A stretch of DNA of 64,000 nucleotides from JAGVJT01 sp964513205 (GTDB lineage: Bacteria > Pseudomonadota > Gammaproteobacteria > Legionellales > Legionellaceae). The notes below the pieces were generated by a model. It had not been told where the DNA came from and searched no databases. It was given only the letters and a program-made list of their open reading frames with translations. Made by a program: the position numbers and the translations under genes. This document shows positions 52,815 through 61,074 of this stretch, piece after piece. The stretch lies in contig CAZELP010000007.1 of NCBI GenBank assembly GCA_964513205.1, forward strand, positions 1 to 64,000. The letters run 5' to 3'. Positions within the stretch are counted from its first letter, which is position 1. Each line of letters opens with the position of its first letter.

Positions 52815-55160
52815 TCATGGCTTTGGGGATGTATTACCATTTGAATCATTTTTTAATTCACTAACTTCATGTTTTAACTTAGCAGCTATACCAGTTAAAA
52901 ATGGGAGGGGTTTTTTGGAGCTTTCTATTCTTTCTTCTTGAGAATTTTTTTCTCCCTCAGTATTTGGAGCAAAATTTTGATCAAACCCTTTTTGCTTATC
53001 TGGTATTTTAGATGTTAAAATCTTATATAATTCGTTTAATTCACTGCAGCAAGAACAATACTCACGAGTAAGAGCATAGAAATTTTGAACGCTACCCTCG
53101 ACTGACTCAATTGACATCTTTCCGGATAACGCCTCTGTTATGCTTGTCTTCTTGAGAGCTGTCTGAAAAATGCTCCCATTGATAAAATCTTGATATTTCT
53201 TAATGTTAGCCTGTTTATTCTTGATTTTTTCTTGATCATTAGGATCAGAGGTTTCATTTAGCCTTTTTTGGGCAAACTCCACCTCTCTTTCCAAGTCCTT
53301 TATTTTATCATTAAACTGTGGTGAACCAGGTTGTGGAGTATTATGACTTAATCTCATAAGAAGAGACTTTGCTGCGTTAAGATTACCAAGTTCAATCTTA
53401 TTTTCTTGGATTTTTCCTACTTCCGCATGATGCTCCGCCGCTTTAGATGGAAGACCCGTCATAGTTGGAATAATCACACTCAAAACAAAGTCTTGCGGCT
53501 CTTTGCCTGTCTCTTTTTCTTCGTTAATATCTGTTGGCTGAATCTTCTGCATTTTTTCTATCAGTTTGGAGTATTGTTGTTGTGTTTCTCCTTCTGAATT
53601 CACCTCTTTTAAGCGACACTTACCATCTAAACCTTTTTTGATAGTAGATAACTTATTATCATGAAGAATAAGAGCGATGCGTTTATCTTTTGAAATAAGA
53701 GTTTGCGCCACATTATCAAGATTCAAACTTTCAACCTTATAAAGATAAAACTCGTATGTCTTTAATTGTGTAGCATAAGCAAGCATTTTATTTTCTTTAG
53801 GAATAGATGGTATAAAATCATTCGGTTTAGTATCTTTTTTAGTTGGAGCTTCAACCGATTTAATCTTATGTCTAATCGCTCCAGTTGCTTGACCTTGAGC
53901 CATCAAACTTTCTAAACTCACTCTTGACTGAGATGTTAACGAGGATTTAGAGATTTGAGAATTTTTTTCTGACTGAGGTTCTTTTTCCTTAGTAACAACT
54001 GGCTTAGGAACATCAGGCATCTCAAAATCAAAATTATCATTAACATCGCTCTCATCTTCGTTCTCTTCTTCATATCCCATCATCTTTCGCCTTTCCTGTA
54101 TTTTTTCAAAAGGGGAAGAGTTTTCAAAATTTTTCTGTAGAGCTTCAGAAACTTCAGGCTCCCCTTGCAAATTAAGCGATAACATGTCACTAAGTGTCGT
54201 CATATCCAATGATTTTTTTAATAAATCTGACGCCTTTGAAATATTATTCAACACAATGTATGCAATAGATAACATTGAGATGAGATTGACAACATACTGA
54301 GAGTAGGAAAAACCTTTTGTATTTTCTGGATTCTTTGTAGGTTTACTTTCTGTTTGTGGAGCCACATCAACATGATGCTCTACCGCAGCAGGTTCAATCA
54401 TTTTTGAGCTCATTTGTTCGTTTCTTTCTGCTTGTGAAAGTCGAACTACTAATTTTTCATCAATCTCTTGGACACGAGGATCTATTTTTCCCTCTTGTTT
54501 TGGTGTTACAGTCTCATACTTTATTTCAACTGTTGGGACTTGATCACCAAAATGCTTTTTTAAAGACTCAACATGAGCAGAAAGTTGATTGTTATTATGA
54601 ACGCTCTCTAACTCAATATAGACGCTGTCTTTACCTGGTGCACTGAATACAACACCTTTAATTTTATTTGAACTCAGTATTTCTGGATTTGAGCGTATTA
54701 TGTTGCTAACTTGCTTTTTCGTTGTTTCCAATACGTCAATCCAACGATCTTTTGAGGAAGAATTGATACTGACAGTCTGTTCAGTTTTTTCTTTAGGAGC
54801 ACTACGTATAAATGCANNNNNNNNNNNNNNNNNNNNNNNNNNNNNNNNNNNNNNNNNNNNNNNNNNNNNNNNNNNNNNNNNNNNNNNNNNNNNNNNNNNN
54901 NNNNNNNNNNNNNNNNCTTCAAATAACTCTCTATTGGTTTTAATTTTCAATCCCAATAATTGCCCCAATCTAATGAACAAATCCTGAAAAAGCTGAAAAC
55001 GAGATAGTTTTGGAGATGGTTTTGGCTCAGGTATCGGTTCTTCGTTATTAGTCAGATAACGATTAAACGAAGCAAAATTAAGCGTCTTACCATATTTTTC
55101 ATTATGTTCTCGCAATAATTTATTTAGTTCTTTTTCTTCATCACTCATTGTAGTGGTCAT
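52815..55160 (-). CDS. large hypothetical protein interrupted by an assembly gap
   Basis: 781 codons on paper, of which about 34 are unknown because 54817-54916 is a 100-N placeholder; true length and frame across it are undetermined. AAGGAAAATAAA precedes the ATG at 55160. Charged, low-complexity sequence with Glu/Lys/Ser-rich linkers and an acidic patch (EEENEDESDVNDNFDFEM). One hydrophobic stretch (YVVNLISMLSIAYIVLNNI) near 290-310 may enter a membrane. The C-terminal 200 residues are helical with a CSCC cluster. No domain recognised. It lies between two coiled-coil paralogues and may be part of the same functional set, which is inference. Confidence 0.55.
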   Translation of the reverse strand: MTTTMSDEEKELNKLLREHNEKYGKTLNFASFNRYLTNNEEPIPEPKPSPKLSRFQLFQDLFIRLGQLLGLKIKTNRELFEXXXXXXXXXXXXXXXXXXXXXXXXXXXXXXXXXXAFIRSAPKEKTEQTVSINSSSKDRWIDVLETTKKQVSNIIRSNPEILSSNKIKGVVFSAPGKDSVYIELESVHNNNQLSAHVESLKKHFGDQVPTVEIKYETVTPKQEGKIDPRVQEIDEKLVVRLSQAERNEQMSSKMIEPAAVEHHVDVAPQTESKPTKNPENTKGFSYSQYVVNLISMLSIAYIVLNNISKASDLLKKSLDMTTLSDMLSLNLQGEPEVSEALQKNFENSSPFEKIQERRKMMGYEEENEDESDVNDNFDFEMPDVPKPVVTKEKEPQSEKNSQISKSSLTSQSRVSLESLMAQGQATGAIRHKIKSVEAPTKKDTKPNDFIPSIPKENKMLAYATQLKTYEFYLYKVESLNLDNVAQTLISKDKRIALILHDNKLSTIKKGLDGKCRLKEVNSEGETQQQYSKLIEKMQKIQPTDINEEKETGKEPQDFVLSVIIPTMTGLPSKAAEHHAEVGKIQENKIELGNLNAAKSLLMRLSHNTPQPGSPQFNDKIKDLEREVEFAQKRLNETSDPNDQEKIKNKQANIKKYQDFINGSIFQTALKKTSITEALSGKMSIESVEGSVQNFYALTREYCSCCSELNELYKILTSKIPDKQKGFDQNFAPNTEGEKNSQEERIESSKKPLPFLTGIAAKLKHEVSELKNDSNGNTSPKP
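54817..54916. other. assembly gap of 100 N
   Basis: Exactly 100 N, the standard scaffold placeholder for a gap of unknown size. Sequence on both sides reads as the same minus-strand gene, but the in-frame continuation across 100 bases is by construction and not evidence. Confidence 0.98.
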
Positions 55161-55346
55161 TTTATTTTCCTTAAATCACTTTATATTTAACTAATAGACG
55201 TTAATTTGCGATTTATCAAGACAGTGAGCTCTTAAAAAGAACAAAATTAAGATAACGGGGAGTTTTAAAAAAGATTTACGAAAAAATTGAAGTCTAATCG
55301 AGTCTTATAAAGGTAATTTTTCGGCATTTATTACCGTGGATATGCC

Positions 55347-56093
55347 TTAAATCTTGTTCTGATTTTGATTGGTGGGTGTTAAATCCTGCATTTCGACTTC
55401 ACCATTTATATTATGTTTAATCTCTTGATACTTCTGTTTATATGCGGCGTTTGAAAGACTCACAACAAGTTGCGAAACGGTCTTTTTTAAGTTACTAATC
55501 AACACGTTAAAGGAGCTGGAGCTCTTGTCGAAATGGCTTGATGCAGCACGAACGGCCGCATTGAAAGATTTTTCCACATTTTCAAAAAGTTGTTTGGCTT
55601 GCACAGAAGGAAGAGATAAATAAACATCATGAATTGCCTTGCCAACCGTGGACAGACACTGATTTATATACTGCATGTTTCGCCCGTTGAATTCAGGAAA
55701 AGTTAAGACCAATTGGTTCAATCTGACTATATTTGCAGTCAATTCATTGGAGTCGTTCGCTTTTTCTCCTGAATCCACTTGTTCGATAGGCTTTAATTTA
55801 GTTAACTCGTCCTCTAACCGACTTTTCTCTAGCCTAAGTGAGCTTAGTTTTTTCTCAAGTTCGTCTTTGTCTCTACTTACAAAAAGCAGGGCACTCTCCA
55901 ACCGCTTATTACGTCGGGGAGTTTTCTGAGCCATTAGATTTTTTTCTTCTTCTCCTAACCTATTTTTATTGCCTTCAGACACTTGAATTTTTTTATGAAT
56001 TATTTCTAATTGCTTCTCAATGTCTTTTACTCTAGCCTGATTTTCAGCGATTTTCTTGTCTAAAGAGTCATGAGTTATACTTTTTTTGTCCAT
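55347..56093 (-). CDS. coiled-coil protein, paralogue of the 50987-52048 product
   Basis: 248 aa. Coiled coil from about 8 to 105 (ENQARVKDIEKQLEIIHKKI start), then a helical part with QAKQLFENVEKSFNAAVRAA, LISNLKKTVSQLVVSLSNAA and an acidic tail motif VEMQDLTPT. The same four elements, in order and spacing, occur in the 353-aa paralogue, whose coiled coil is longer. GGGAGACAAG precedes the ATG and a TATAAT lies 30-35 bases upstream on the minus strand (56128-56123). Function unknown; the two are probably recent duplicates. Confidence 0.7.
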   Translation of the reverse strand: MDKKSITHDSLDKKIAENQARVKDIEKQLEIIHKKIQVSEGNKNRLGEEEKNLMAQKTPRRNKRLESALLFVSRDKDELEKKLSSLRLEKSRLEDELTKLKPIEQVDSGEKANDSNELTANIVRLNQLVLTFPEFNGRNMQYINQCLSTVGKAIHDVYLSLPSVQAKQLFENVEKSFNAAVRAASSHFDKSSSSFNVLISNLKKTVSQLVVSLSNAAYKQKYQEIKHNINGEVEMQDLTPTNQNQNKI

Positions 56094-56165
56094 GACTTGT
56101 CTCCCTCTCTTTCTTTAGATTAATTATAGATCACATTGGGTCACATAACGCTTTGAAAATTTTTA

Positions 56166-56202
56166 TCAAATTATTTTTCTCAAGCATGACGGGCTTTTTT
56201 AC
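56166..56202. repeat. 37-bp repeat upstream of coiled-coil paralogue (copy 2)
   Basis: Copy of 52131-52167 with one difference (CATGAC for CATGCC). It is 73 bases upstream of its gene, the other copy 83 bases. Confidence 0.8.
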
Positions 56203-56267
56203 TCTATGCTTGTCCAATCTATTCCAATTAAGCTAGAATAGTCTTTTGAATTTTTATTGTAGATTTC

Positions 56268-57461
56268 ATGTCTGTATCACGCCGCGCGGGTTGGTTTATT
56301 TGGCTGATTGCCTCCACATTTTATGCTTATCAATACATCCTTCGGATTATGCCAAGCGTGATGCTTACGGACATCACCCAACAATTTCATATTGATACTG
56401 CACTTTTTGGGCAGTTTTCCGGAATTTATTACGTTGGATATGCCTTAATGCATCTTCCTATCGGTATCATGCTTGATAAATATGGCCCACGAAAAATTAT
56501 CTCAGCATGTATTTTAGTCACGGCCATTGGCACTCTTCCCATTGTTTTTTCAACCAATGTGGTGTACTTAATTTTAGGACGCGGACTTATCGGCGTGGGT
56601 TCTTCTGCTGCAATTTTGGGAACTTTTAAGATCATTCGCATGGCTTTTCGAGAAAAGCTCTTCCCCAGAATGCTCAGTATTTCAGTTACCATTGGTCTTT
56701 TGGGCGCGATATACGGTGCCGGTCCTGTTGGTTATTTGTGCTCAATTTGGCCCTATAAAAATGTGGTGGCTTTCTTTGCCGGAATAGGTATTTTATTGTC
56801 TATATTGACTTACTTTATTGTTCCAAACATCGAATCAACCCACTCAGGTCGAATTCTTCAAAACGTGAAAACCGTCTTAACACATCCCAAAGTACTTTTG
56901 TTATGCTGCTTTGCAGGGCTTATGGTGGGACCATTAGAAGGGTTTTCTGATATTTGGGGACCACAATTTTTGATGATTGTATATGGCTTTAACAAAGCAA
57001 CAGCAAGTTATTTACCCTCCATGATTTTTTTAGGCATGTGCTTTGGCGCTCCAATTTTAAGCTTAATTGCAGAAAAAACAGGCCGGTATTACGCTGTTAT
57101 TATTGCCTCTGGTTTGTTTATGTTGTTCATGTTTTCTTTGCTCATTGCTTATTCATTACCAGAAATAGTGATCATTTTAGGCTTTATTGGCGTTGGTATT
57201 TGTTGCGCATATCAGATTCTCGCCATCTATAAAGCGTCTACTTATGTCGATGAACACTTAGTTGGATTAACAACCGCAATTGCCAACATGGTGATCATGA
57301 GTTTTGGTTATTTTTTCCATAGTATCATTGGAATTGTCATTCATACTTACAGTTCACTTTCACCTGTAGAAGCATTCAAACACGGTATTGCAGTAGTTCC
57401 AATTACGCTTGCCTTGGGAAGCTTGGGGTTTGTATATTTGGCCATTCAAGAAAAAAAGTAA
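56268..57461 (+). CDS. major facilitator superfamily transporter
   Basis: 397 aa with 12 predicted membrane helices. The MFS loop 2-3 signature is present as GIMLDKYGPRKII near 65-77, and GRGLIGVGSSAAILGTFKIIR marks helix 4. It belongs to the general sugar-phosphate/metabolite type (NarK/GlpT-like or Pht-like) found in many copies in Legionella-like bacteria; substrate cannot be read from the sequence. A standalone gene, divergent from the coiled-coil gene. Confidence 0.85.
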   Translation: MSVSRRAGWFIWLIASTFYAYQYILRIMPSVMLTDITQQFHIDTALFGQFSGIYYVGYALMHLPIGIMLDKYGPRKIISACILVTAIGTLPIVFSTNVVYLILGRGLIGVGSSAAILGTFKIIRMAFREKLFPRMLSISVTIGLLGAIYGAGPVGYLCSIWPYKNVVAFFAGIGILLSILTYFIVPNIESTHSGRILQNVKTVLTHPKVLLLCCFAGLMVGPLEGFSDIWGPQFLMIVYGFNKATASYLPSMIFLGMCFGAPILSLIAEKTGRYYAVIIASGLFMLFMFSLLIAYSLPEIVIILGFIGVGICCAYQILAIYKASTYVDEHLVGLTTAIANMVIMSFGYFFHSIIGIVIHTYSSLSPVEAFKHGIAVVPITLALGSLGFVYLAIQEKK

Positions 57462-57510
57462 CACACCATAAGGCTCGACTTTCGCGATTTTTCCGAAACC
57501 CGTTCGCCAT

Positions 57511-57535
57511 GAGGCGCGTGCTCAGTACGCGCCTC
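57511..57535. terminator. hairpin between convergent genes
   Basis: GAGGCGCGT at 57511-57519 pairs perfectly with ACGCGCCTC at 57527-57535, 50 bases after the transporter stop and before the mqsA stop on the other strand. Confidence 0.5.
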
Positions 57536-57615
57536 GAAGGGTTACCCAGTATTTATCAAAGTCGTGCATCGCGTGATCTTTAATTAAATTGTATGTTGAT
57601 CAAAAATTTAAGTTA

Positions 57616-58020
57616 TCAATGAGCTAAAATTTCTTTAAGCTGATTCGGATGATTTCTTAAAACGGTTAATAACAGACTCAGCGGGCGCGGTATAGGTAAT
57701 TTACCCTTTTCATAACGATTGAATGCGTTTATACCCCCACCGAATATGATTGCTGCTTGCTTTTGAGTTAATTTTAATTTAATTCTAACTTGCTTAATTT
57801 CTTCTGGAGTCAATAATCCATCAATACGTGCTTTTTCTGTCAAGATTAACGGCATAACCGCATTACTATCTTTTCCATCAATAATCCCCTCACCACAGGC
57901 TTCACACCAAAGTGCTGGCTGGTTAATGACAAACTCAACATTTTTATAAGTGTAAGTCATGGGTTTTATTTTATGCTCTTGCTCAAATGATCCACATAAT
58001 GGACACTGTTGCTTAGTCAT
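57616..58020 (-). CDS. mqsA: MqsA-type antitoxin and transcriptional repressor
   Basis: 134 aa from the ATG at 58020. N-terminal zinc domain with CPLCG and CEACGE pairs binds and neutralises the toxin in the family; the C-terminal HTH (LTQKQAAIIFGGGINAFNRYEKG) binds operator DNA. The frame runs upstream to 58044 but would overlap mqsR. It starts directly after the mqsR stop, the usual toxin-first order of this system. Confidence 0.92.
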   Translation of the reverse strand: MTKQQCPLCGSFEQEHKIKPMTYTYKNVEFVINQPALWCEACGEGIIDGKDSNAVMPLILTEKARIDGLLTPEEIKQVRIKLKLTQKQAAIIFGGGINAFNRYEKGKLPIPRPLSLLLTVLRNHPNQLKEILAH

Positions 58021-58021
58021 A

Positions 58022-58333
58022 TCATTTCTCCTTAAAAGAAACAATCAATTCTCTATTAGCGTTAACTTGAAATTTGATATATAAATCAATGCCATTGAAG
58101 AAAGTTTTATATACATCTTGCCATGCAACAAAATTTTCATGGATCGGCGGCATAGATTTATAAAAATCTTTCGTTGTTAACGATTGAATCGCTGAAACCA
58201 CATCATGATCAGACAAATCAAGTTCAATTTGTCCTCTTTTTGCAGATGATGTCATTACCAATTTTTCAGGACAATCAAATGCTTTTTTAATGCTACTTAA
58301 GTCATAAGTGGGTGTGCGTTTCAAAACAGTCAT
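58022..58333 (-). CDS. mqsR: MqsR-type mRNA interferase toxin
   Basis: 103 aa. The family core is intact: KDFYKSMPP, WQDVYKTFF, YIKFQV and the end LIVSFKEK (the catalytic region of E. coli MqsR, with Lys56, Tyr81-type residues in similar places). MqsR cuts mRNA, mainly at GCU, during stress. It lacks the first GC-rich loop seen in some homologues but otherwise matches length (98-105). Paired with mqsA and preceded by a palindromic operator. Confidence 0.92.
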   Translation of the reverse strand: MTVLKRTPTYDLSSIKKAFDCPEKLVMTSSAKRGQIELDLSDHDVVSAIQSLTTKDFYKSMPPIHENFVAWQDVYKTFFNGIDLYIKFQVNANRELIVSFKEK

Positions 58334-58346
58334 TGTTTATCTCAAC

Positions 58347-58361
58347 TAACCTTACAGGTTA
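58347..58361 (-). promoter_or_regulatory. MqsA operator palindrome upstream of mqsRA
   Basis: TAACCT at 58347-58352, TAC, AGGTTA at 58356-58361 is a perfect palindrome matching the AACCT-N(2-4)-AGGTT sites bound by E. coli MqsA. It lies 14-28 bases before the mqsR ATG. A second, imperfect copy AACCTCAAGGGTT is at 58382-58394. A TATAAC that could be the -10 overlaps the first site. Confidence 0.75.
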
Positions 58362-58410
58362 TAATAGACCATTTGACAAACAACCTCAAGGGTTATTCGG
58401 TGGACATATT

Positions 58411-59937
58411 CTACTTCAAGGAAAACTGAATCCCTTGAGCAAAGCTCAAATGAGTGCCCCAATGGATGGTGTTTGTTTGTCGACGCATATACACTTTCCA
58501 AGCATCCGATCCAGACTCCCGCCCCCGCCCGGTCTGTTTCTCTCCACCAAATGCTCCGCCAATTTCAGCACCAATTGTTCCAATATTTACATTTGCTATT
58601 CCACAATCACTGCCCAGACAAGATAAAAATAACTCTGCATGGCGAAGGTTTTGAGTAAATAAAGCCGAAGAAAGACCTTGAGGAACTTGATTTTGAAGTA
58701 AAATTGCATCTTCAAATTTTTTATAAGAAAAAACAAATAAAATCGGTGCAAAAATCTCTTTTTTAATCAATTCGCTATCATGTGAAATATGCGTGAAAAT
58801 GGTCGGCTCGACAAAAAAACCGTTTTTTAATGCAGTCTGTCCACCTATTTCAATTTTTCCACCAAGAGCAGTGCCTTCAGCAATGGCTTTTTCAAATGCA
58901 ACCACAGCCGGTTCGTCAATTAAGGGACCAACATGAGTCGAACGATCTAAAGGATTTCCAATTTTAAGCTGAGCATAAGCATTTTTTAATTTTTGAAGCA
59001 CTGTCGATAAACAGTTTTCATGCACAATTAAGCGACGCAAACTTGTACAGCGCTGGCCTGTTGTTCCTATTGCAGAAAAAAGAACTGACGGAATCGCAAG
59101 ATCTAGATCAGCAGTTTCATCAACAATCATGGCATTATTACCACCCAATTCTAAAATCGTCTGCCCTAATCGAGAAGAGACTCGCTCCGCCACTTTTTTT
59201 CCAATAGCGGTAGAACCAGTAAAAGAGACCAATGGAATCCTATTGTCATCCCATAACATACTGCTAATTGCATGATCATCGGTCAATAACAATGAAAAAA
59301 TATCCGGAGCATTGTTTTCTTCTAAAACGTGCTTACAACACTCATAAACAGCAATGGCCGATAAAGGAACCTTTGATGATGGCTTCCATATTGTTACATT
59401 TCCACAAATGGCGCTTAAAAAGGCATTCCAAGCCCACACAGCCACAGGAAAATTAAAAGCCGTAATCACAGCAATAACTCCCAAAGGATGCCATTGCTCA
59501 TACATGCGATGCTCCGCTCTTTCTGAATGCATCGTTTTCCCATACAACATTCGAGATTGACCGACGCAAAAATCAGCCATATCAATCATTTCTTGAACCT
59601 CTCCTAGCGCCTCCTCATAGATTTTTCCCATTTCCAAAGCAATCAACAAAGCCAAATCATGTTTTTTTTCTCTTAAGCGCTCACCTATTTGACGAATTAA
59701 AGCGCCCCTAACCGGTGCCGGCGTCACACGCCATTTTTCAAAAGCACGAACCGACCCTTCAAGAACCTTTGCGTAATCCTCTTTTGAGCATCGGGAAACA
59801 CCGGCAATTGGAAGTCGCGTTGCAGGACAATATGAAACAAAAGCTTCTACAGAATGGTCATTTTTCCACGAGTATCCAAGATATGCAGAAGAATGACAGG
59901 ACTGCAGACCGCATTTTTCTAAAATAGACTCCATCAT
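58411..59937 (-). CDS. aldehyde dehydrogenase family 7, alpha-aminoadipic semialdehyde dehydrogenase type
   Basis: 508 aa of the antiquitin/AmaB class. Catalytic Glu in LELGGNNAMI and Cys in GTTGQRCTSLRRL; substrate-side motifs typical of ALDH7 are ITAFNFPVAVWAWN and SFTGSTAIGKKV, and the class tail GGAFGGEKQTGRGRESGSD. It oxidises alpha-aminoadipic (piperideine-6-carboxylate) semialdehyde. Overlaps the saccharopine dehydrogenase gene by ATGA, so both are one operon in lysine breakdown to aminoadipate. Confidence 0.9.
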   Translation of the reverse strand: MMESILEKCGLQSCHSSAYLGYSWKNDHSVEAFVSYCPATRLPIAGVSRCSKEDYAKVLEGSVRAFEKWRVTPAPVRGALIRQIGERLREKKHDLALLIALEMGKIYEEALGEVQEMIDMADFCVGQSRMLYGKTMHSERAEHRMYEQWHPLGVIAVITAFNFPVAVWAWNAFLSAICGNVTIWKPSSKVPLSAIAVYECCKHVLEENNAPDIFSLLLTDDHAISSMLWDDNRIPLVSFTGSTAIGKKVAERVSSRLGQTILELGGNNAMIVDETADLDLAIPSVLFSAIGTTGQRCTSLRRLIVHENCLSTVLQKLKNAYAQLKIGNPLDRSTHVGPLIDEPAVVAFEKAIAEGTALGGKIEIGGQTALKNGFFVEPTIFTHISHDSELIKKEIFAPILFVFSYKKFEDAILLQNQVPQGLSSALFTQNLRHAELFLSCLGSDCGIANVNIGTIGAEIGGAFGGEKQTGRGRESGSDAWKVYMRRQTNTIHWGTHLSFAQGIQFSLK

Positions 59938-61034
59938 AACGCTTCCTGACGATAAAATTGAGCAAATCGATTGGCTAAAAAATCATCTAAACTAAACATT
60001 TCTTGAAACACAAGACCTTGATAATGCGCTGGGTTTGCTAAAATTAAATCCATTACCACACAAACGCTAGAAGCTGTACAGACCTGTATCGCCGACCATT
60101 CAAGGCCTTTTATCGTTTGTGGCATGATTTTTTTAACATATGATTTTTCAATAAATTCACCATGCGAATGACCTTCGGCCGACACATATACCAACACCAT
60201 ATCTTGGTATGTTTTGGGCATGGCTCGCTCTAAGATGCGTTTCAATGTATCTCGGTCGCTATTCAATTTTAGTGTATCCATAAGAAACTTCATTTTCTCA
60301 CAATGACCGGGATAACGTATTGTTTTATAAGATAAACGCTCGACTTTTCCTCGATATAAATGAGCCAAATGCCCTAATCCGCCAGAAGTGTGAAAAGCTT
60401 CATACGAAACCCCTTCAATTTCGATGGTTTCAAGCCCTTCTAGCGGATTAAAAAGACGCAGCTCACTGTCATGTAGTCCATAACAAGGATTTCCATATTC
60501 GTTAATAAGCCCATCGGTGGACCAAGTTAATGAATAATGCAAAGCATTGCTGGTTCGCTGCGGGAGCGCTCCAACTCTTAATTTCGCTTGAAAACAATCG
60601 TCAAATTGACTCACCAAATGATGCGCCACAATGCTTACAAAACCAGGTGCAAGGCCACATTGAGGCACAACTGCAACAGGAGCGCCCAAAGCCAGCTGAT
60701 TTATTTTCTCACTCACAGAAATATCTTCTGTCAAATCAAAATAATGGATTTGGGATGCAATGGCGATTTTCGCAATATAAAGATTTAAAAAATAGGGCAA
60801 ACTGGAAATAACAGCCGCTATTTTATTTTTTTGAATATATTGAATGAGCTGAGGTTCATCTTTCACATCCAAAGAGACGGTGTGTAACGTAGGGATCTTG
60901 GCTAATAAGCGAGAAACGTCACTTGAATGAAAATTTACATCTAAAAGATGAACTTCAAAATCCTGTGCCTCAGCTAAAAGACAAGCGATGAGGCTACCAA
61001 TTTTTCCGGCTCCCGCGACCAATATACGGTGCAT
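59934..61034 (-). CDS. saccharopine dehydrogenase (glutamate-forming type)
   Basis: 366 aa. N-terminal Rossmann fold (ILVAGAGKIGSLIACLLAEA), the pocket residue pattern PQCGLAPGFVSIVAHHLV and the alpha/beta C-terminal domain match the LYS9/LYSDH group. It would convert saccharopine or an alternative lysine-derived substrate to aminoadipate semialdehyde, the substrate of the next gene's enzyme. Lysine dehydrogenases of the same fold cannot be excluded, so exact substrate is uncertain. Confidence 0.85.
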   Translation of the reverse strand: MHRILVAGAGKIGSLIACLLAEAQDFEVHLLDVNFHSSDVSRLLAKIPTLHTVSLDVKDEPQLIQYIQKNKIAAVISSLPYFLNLYIAKIAIASQIHYFDLTEDISVSEKINQLALGAPVAVVPQCGLAPGFVSIVAHHLVSQFDDCFQAKLRVGALPQRTSNALHYSLTWSTDGLINEYGNPCYGLHDSELRLFNPLEGLETIEIEGVSYEAFHTSGGLGHLAHLYRGKVERLSYKTIRYPGHCEKMKFLMDTLKLNSDRDTLKRILERAMPKTYQDMVLVYVSAEGHSHGEFIEKSYVKKIMPQTIKGLEWSAIQVCTASSVCVVMDLILANPAHYQGLVFQEMFSLDDFLANRFAQFYRQEAL

Positions 61035-61074
61035 ATCTGTCCAATCTCCCTTTGGACCATGGGTGAGATCTACT

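Noticed and set aside
54817..54916. Continuous reading frame through the N run
   Set aside because: The gap length is a placeholder, so phase across it is meaningless.
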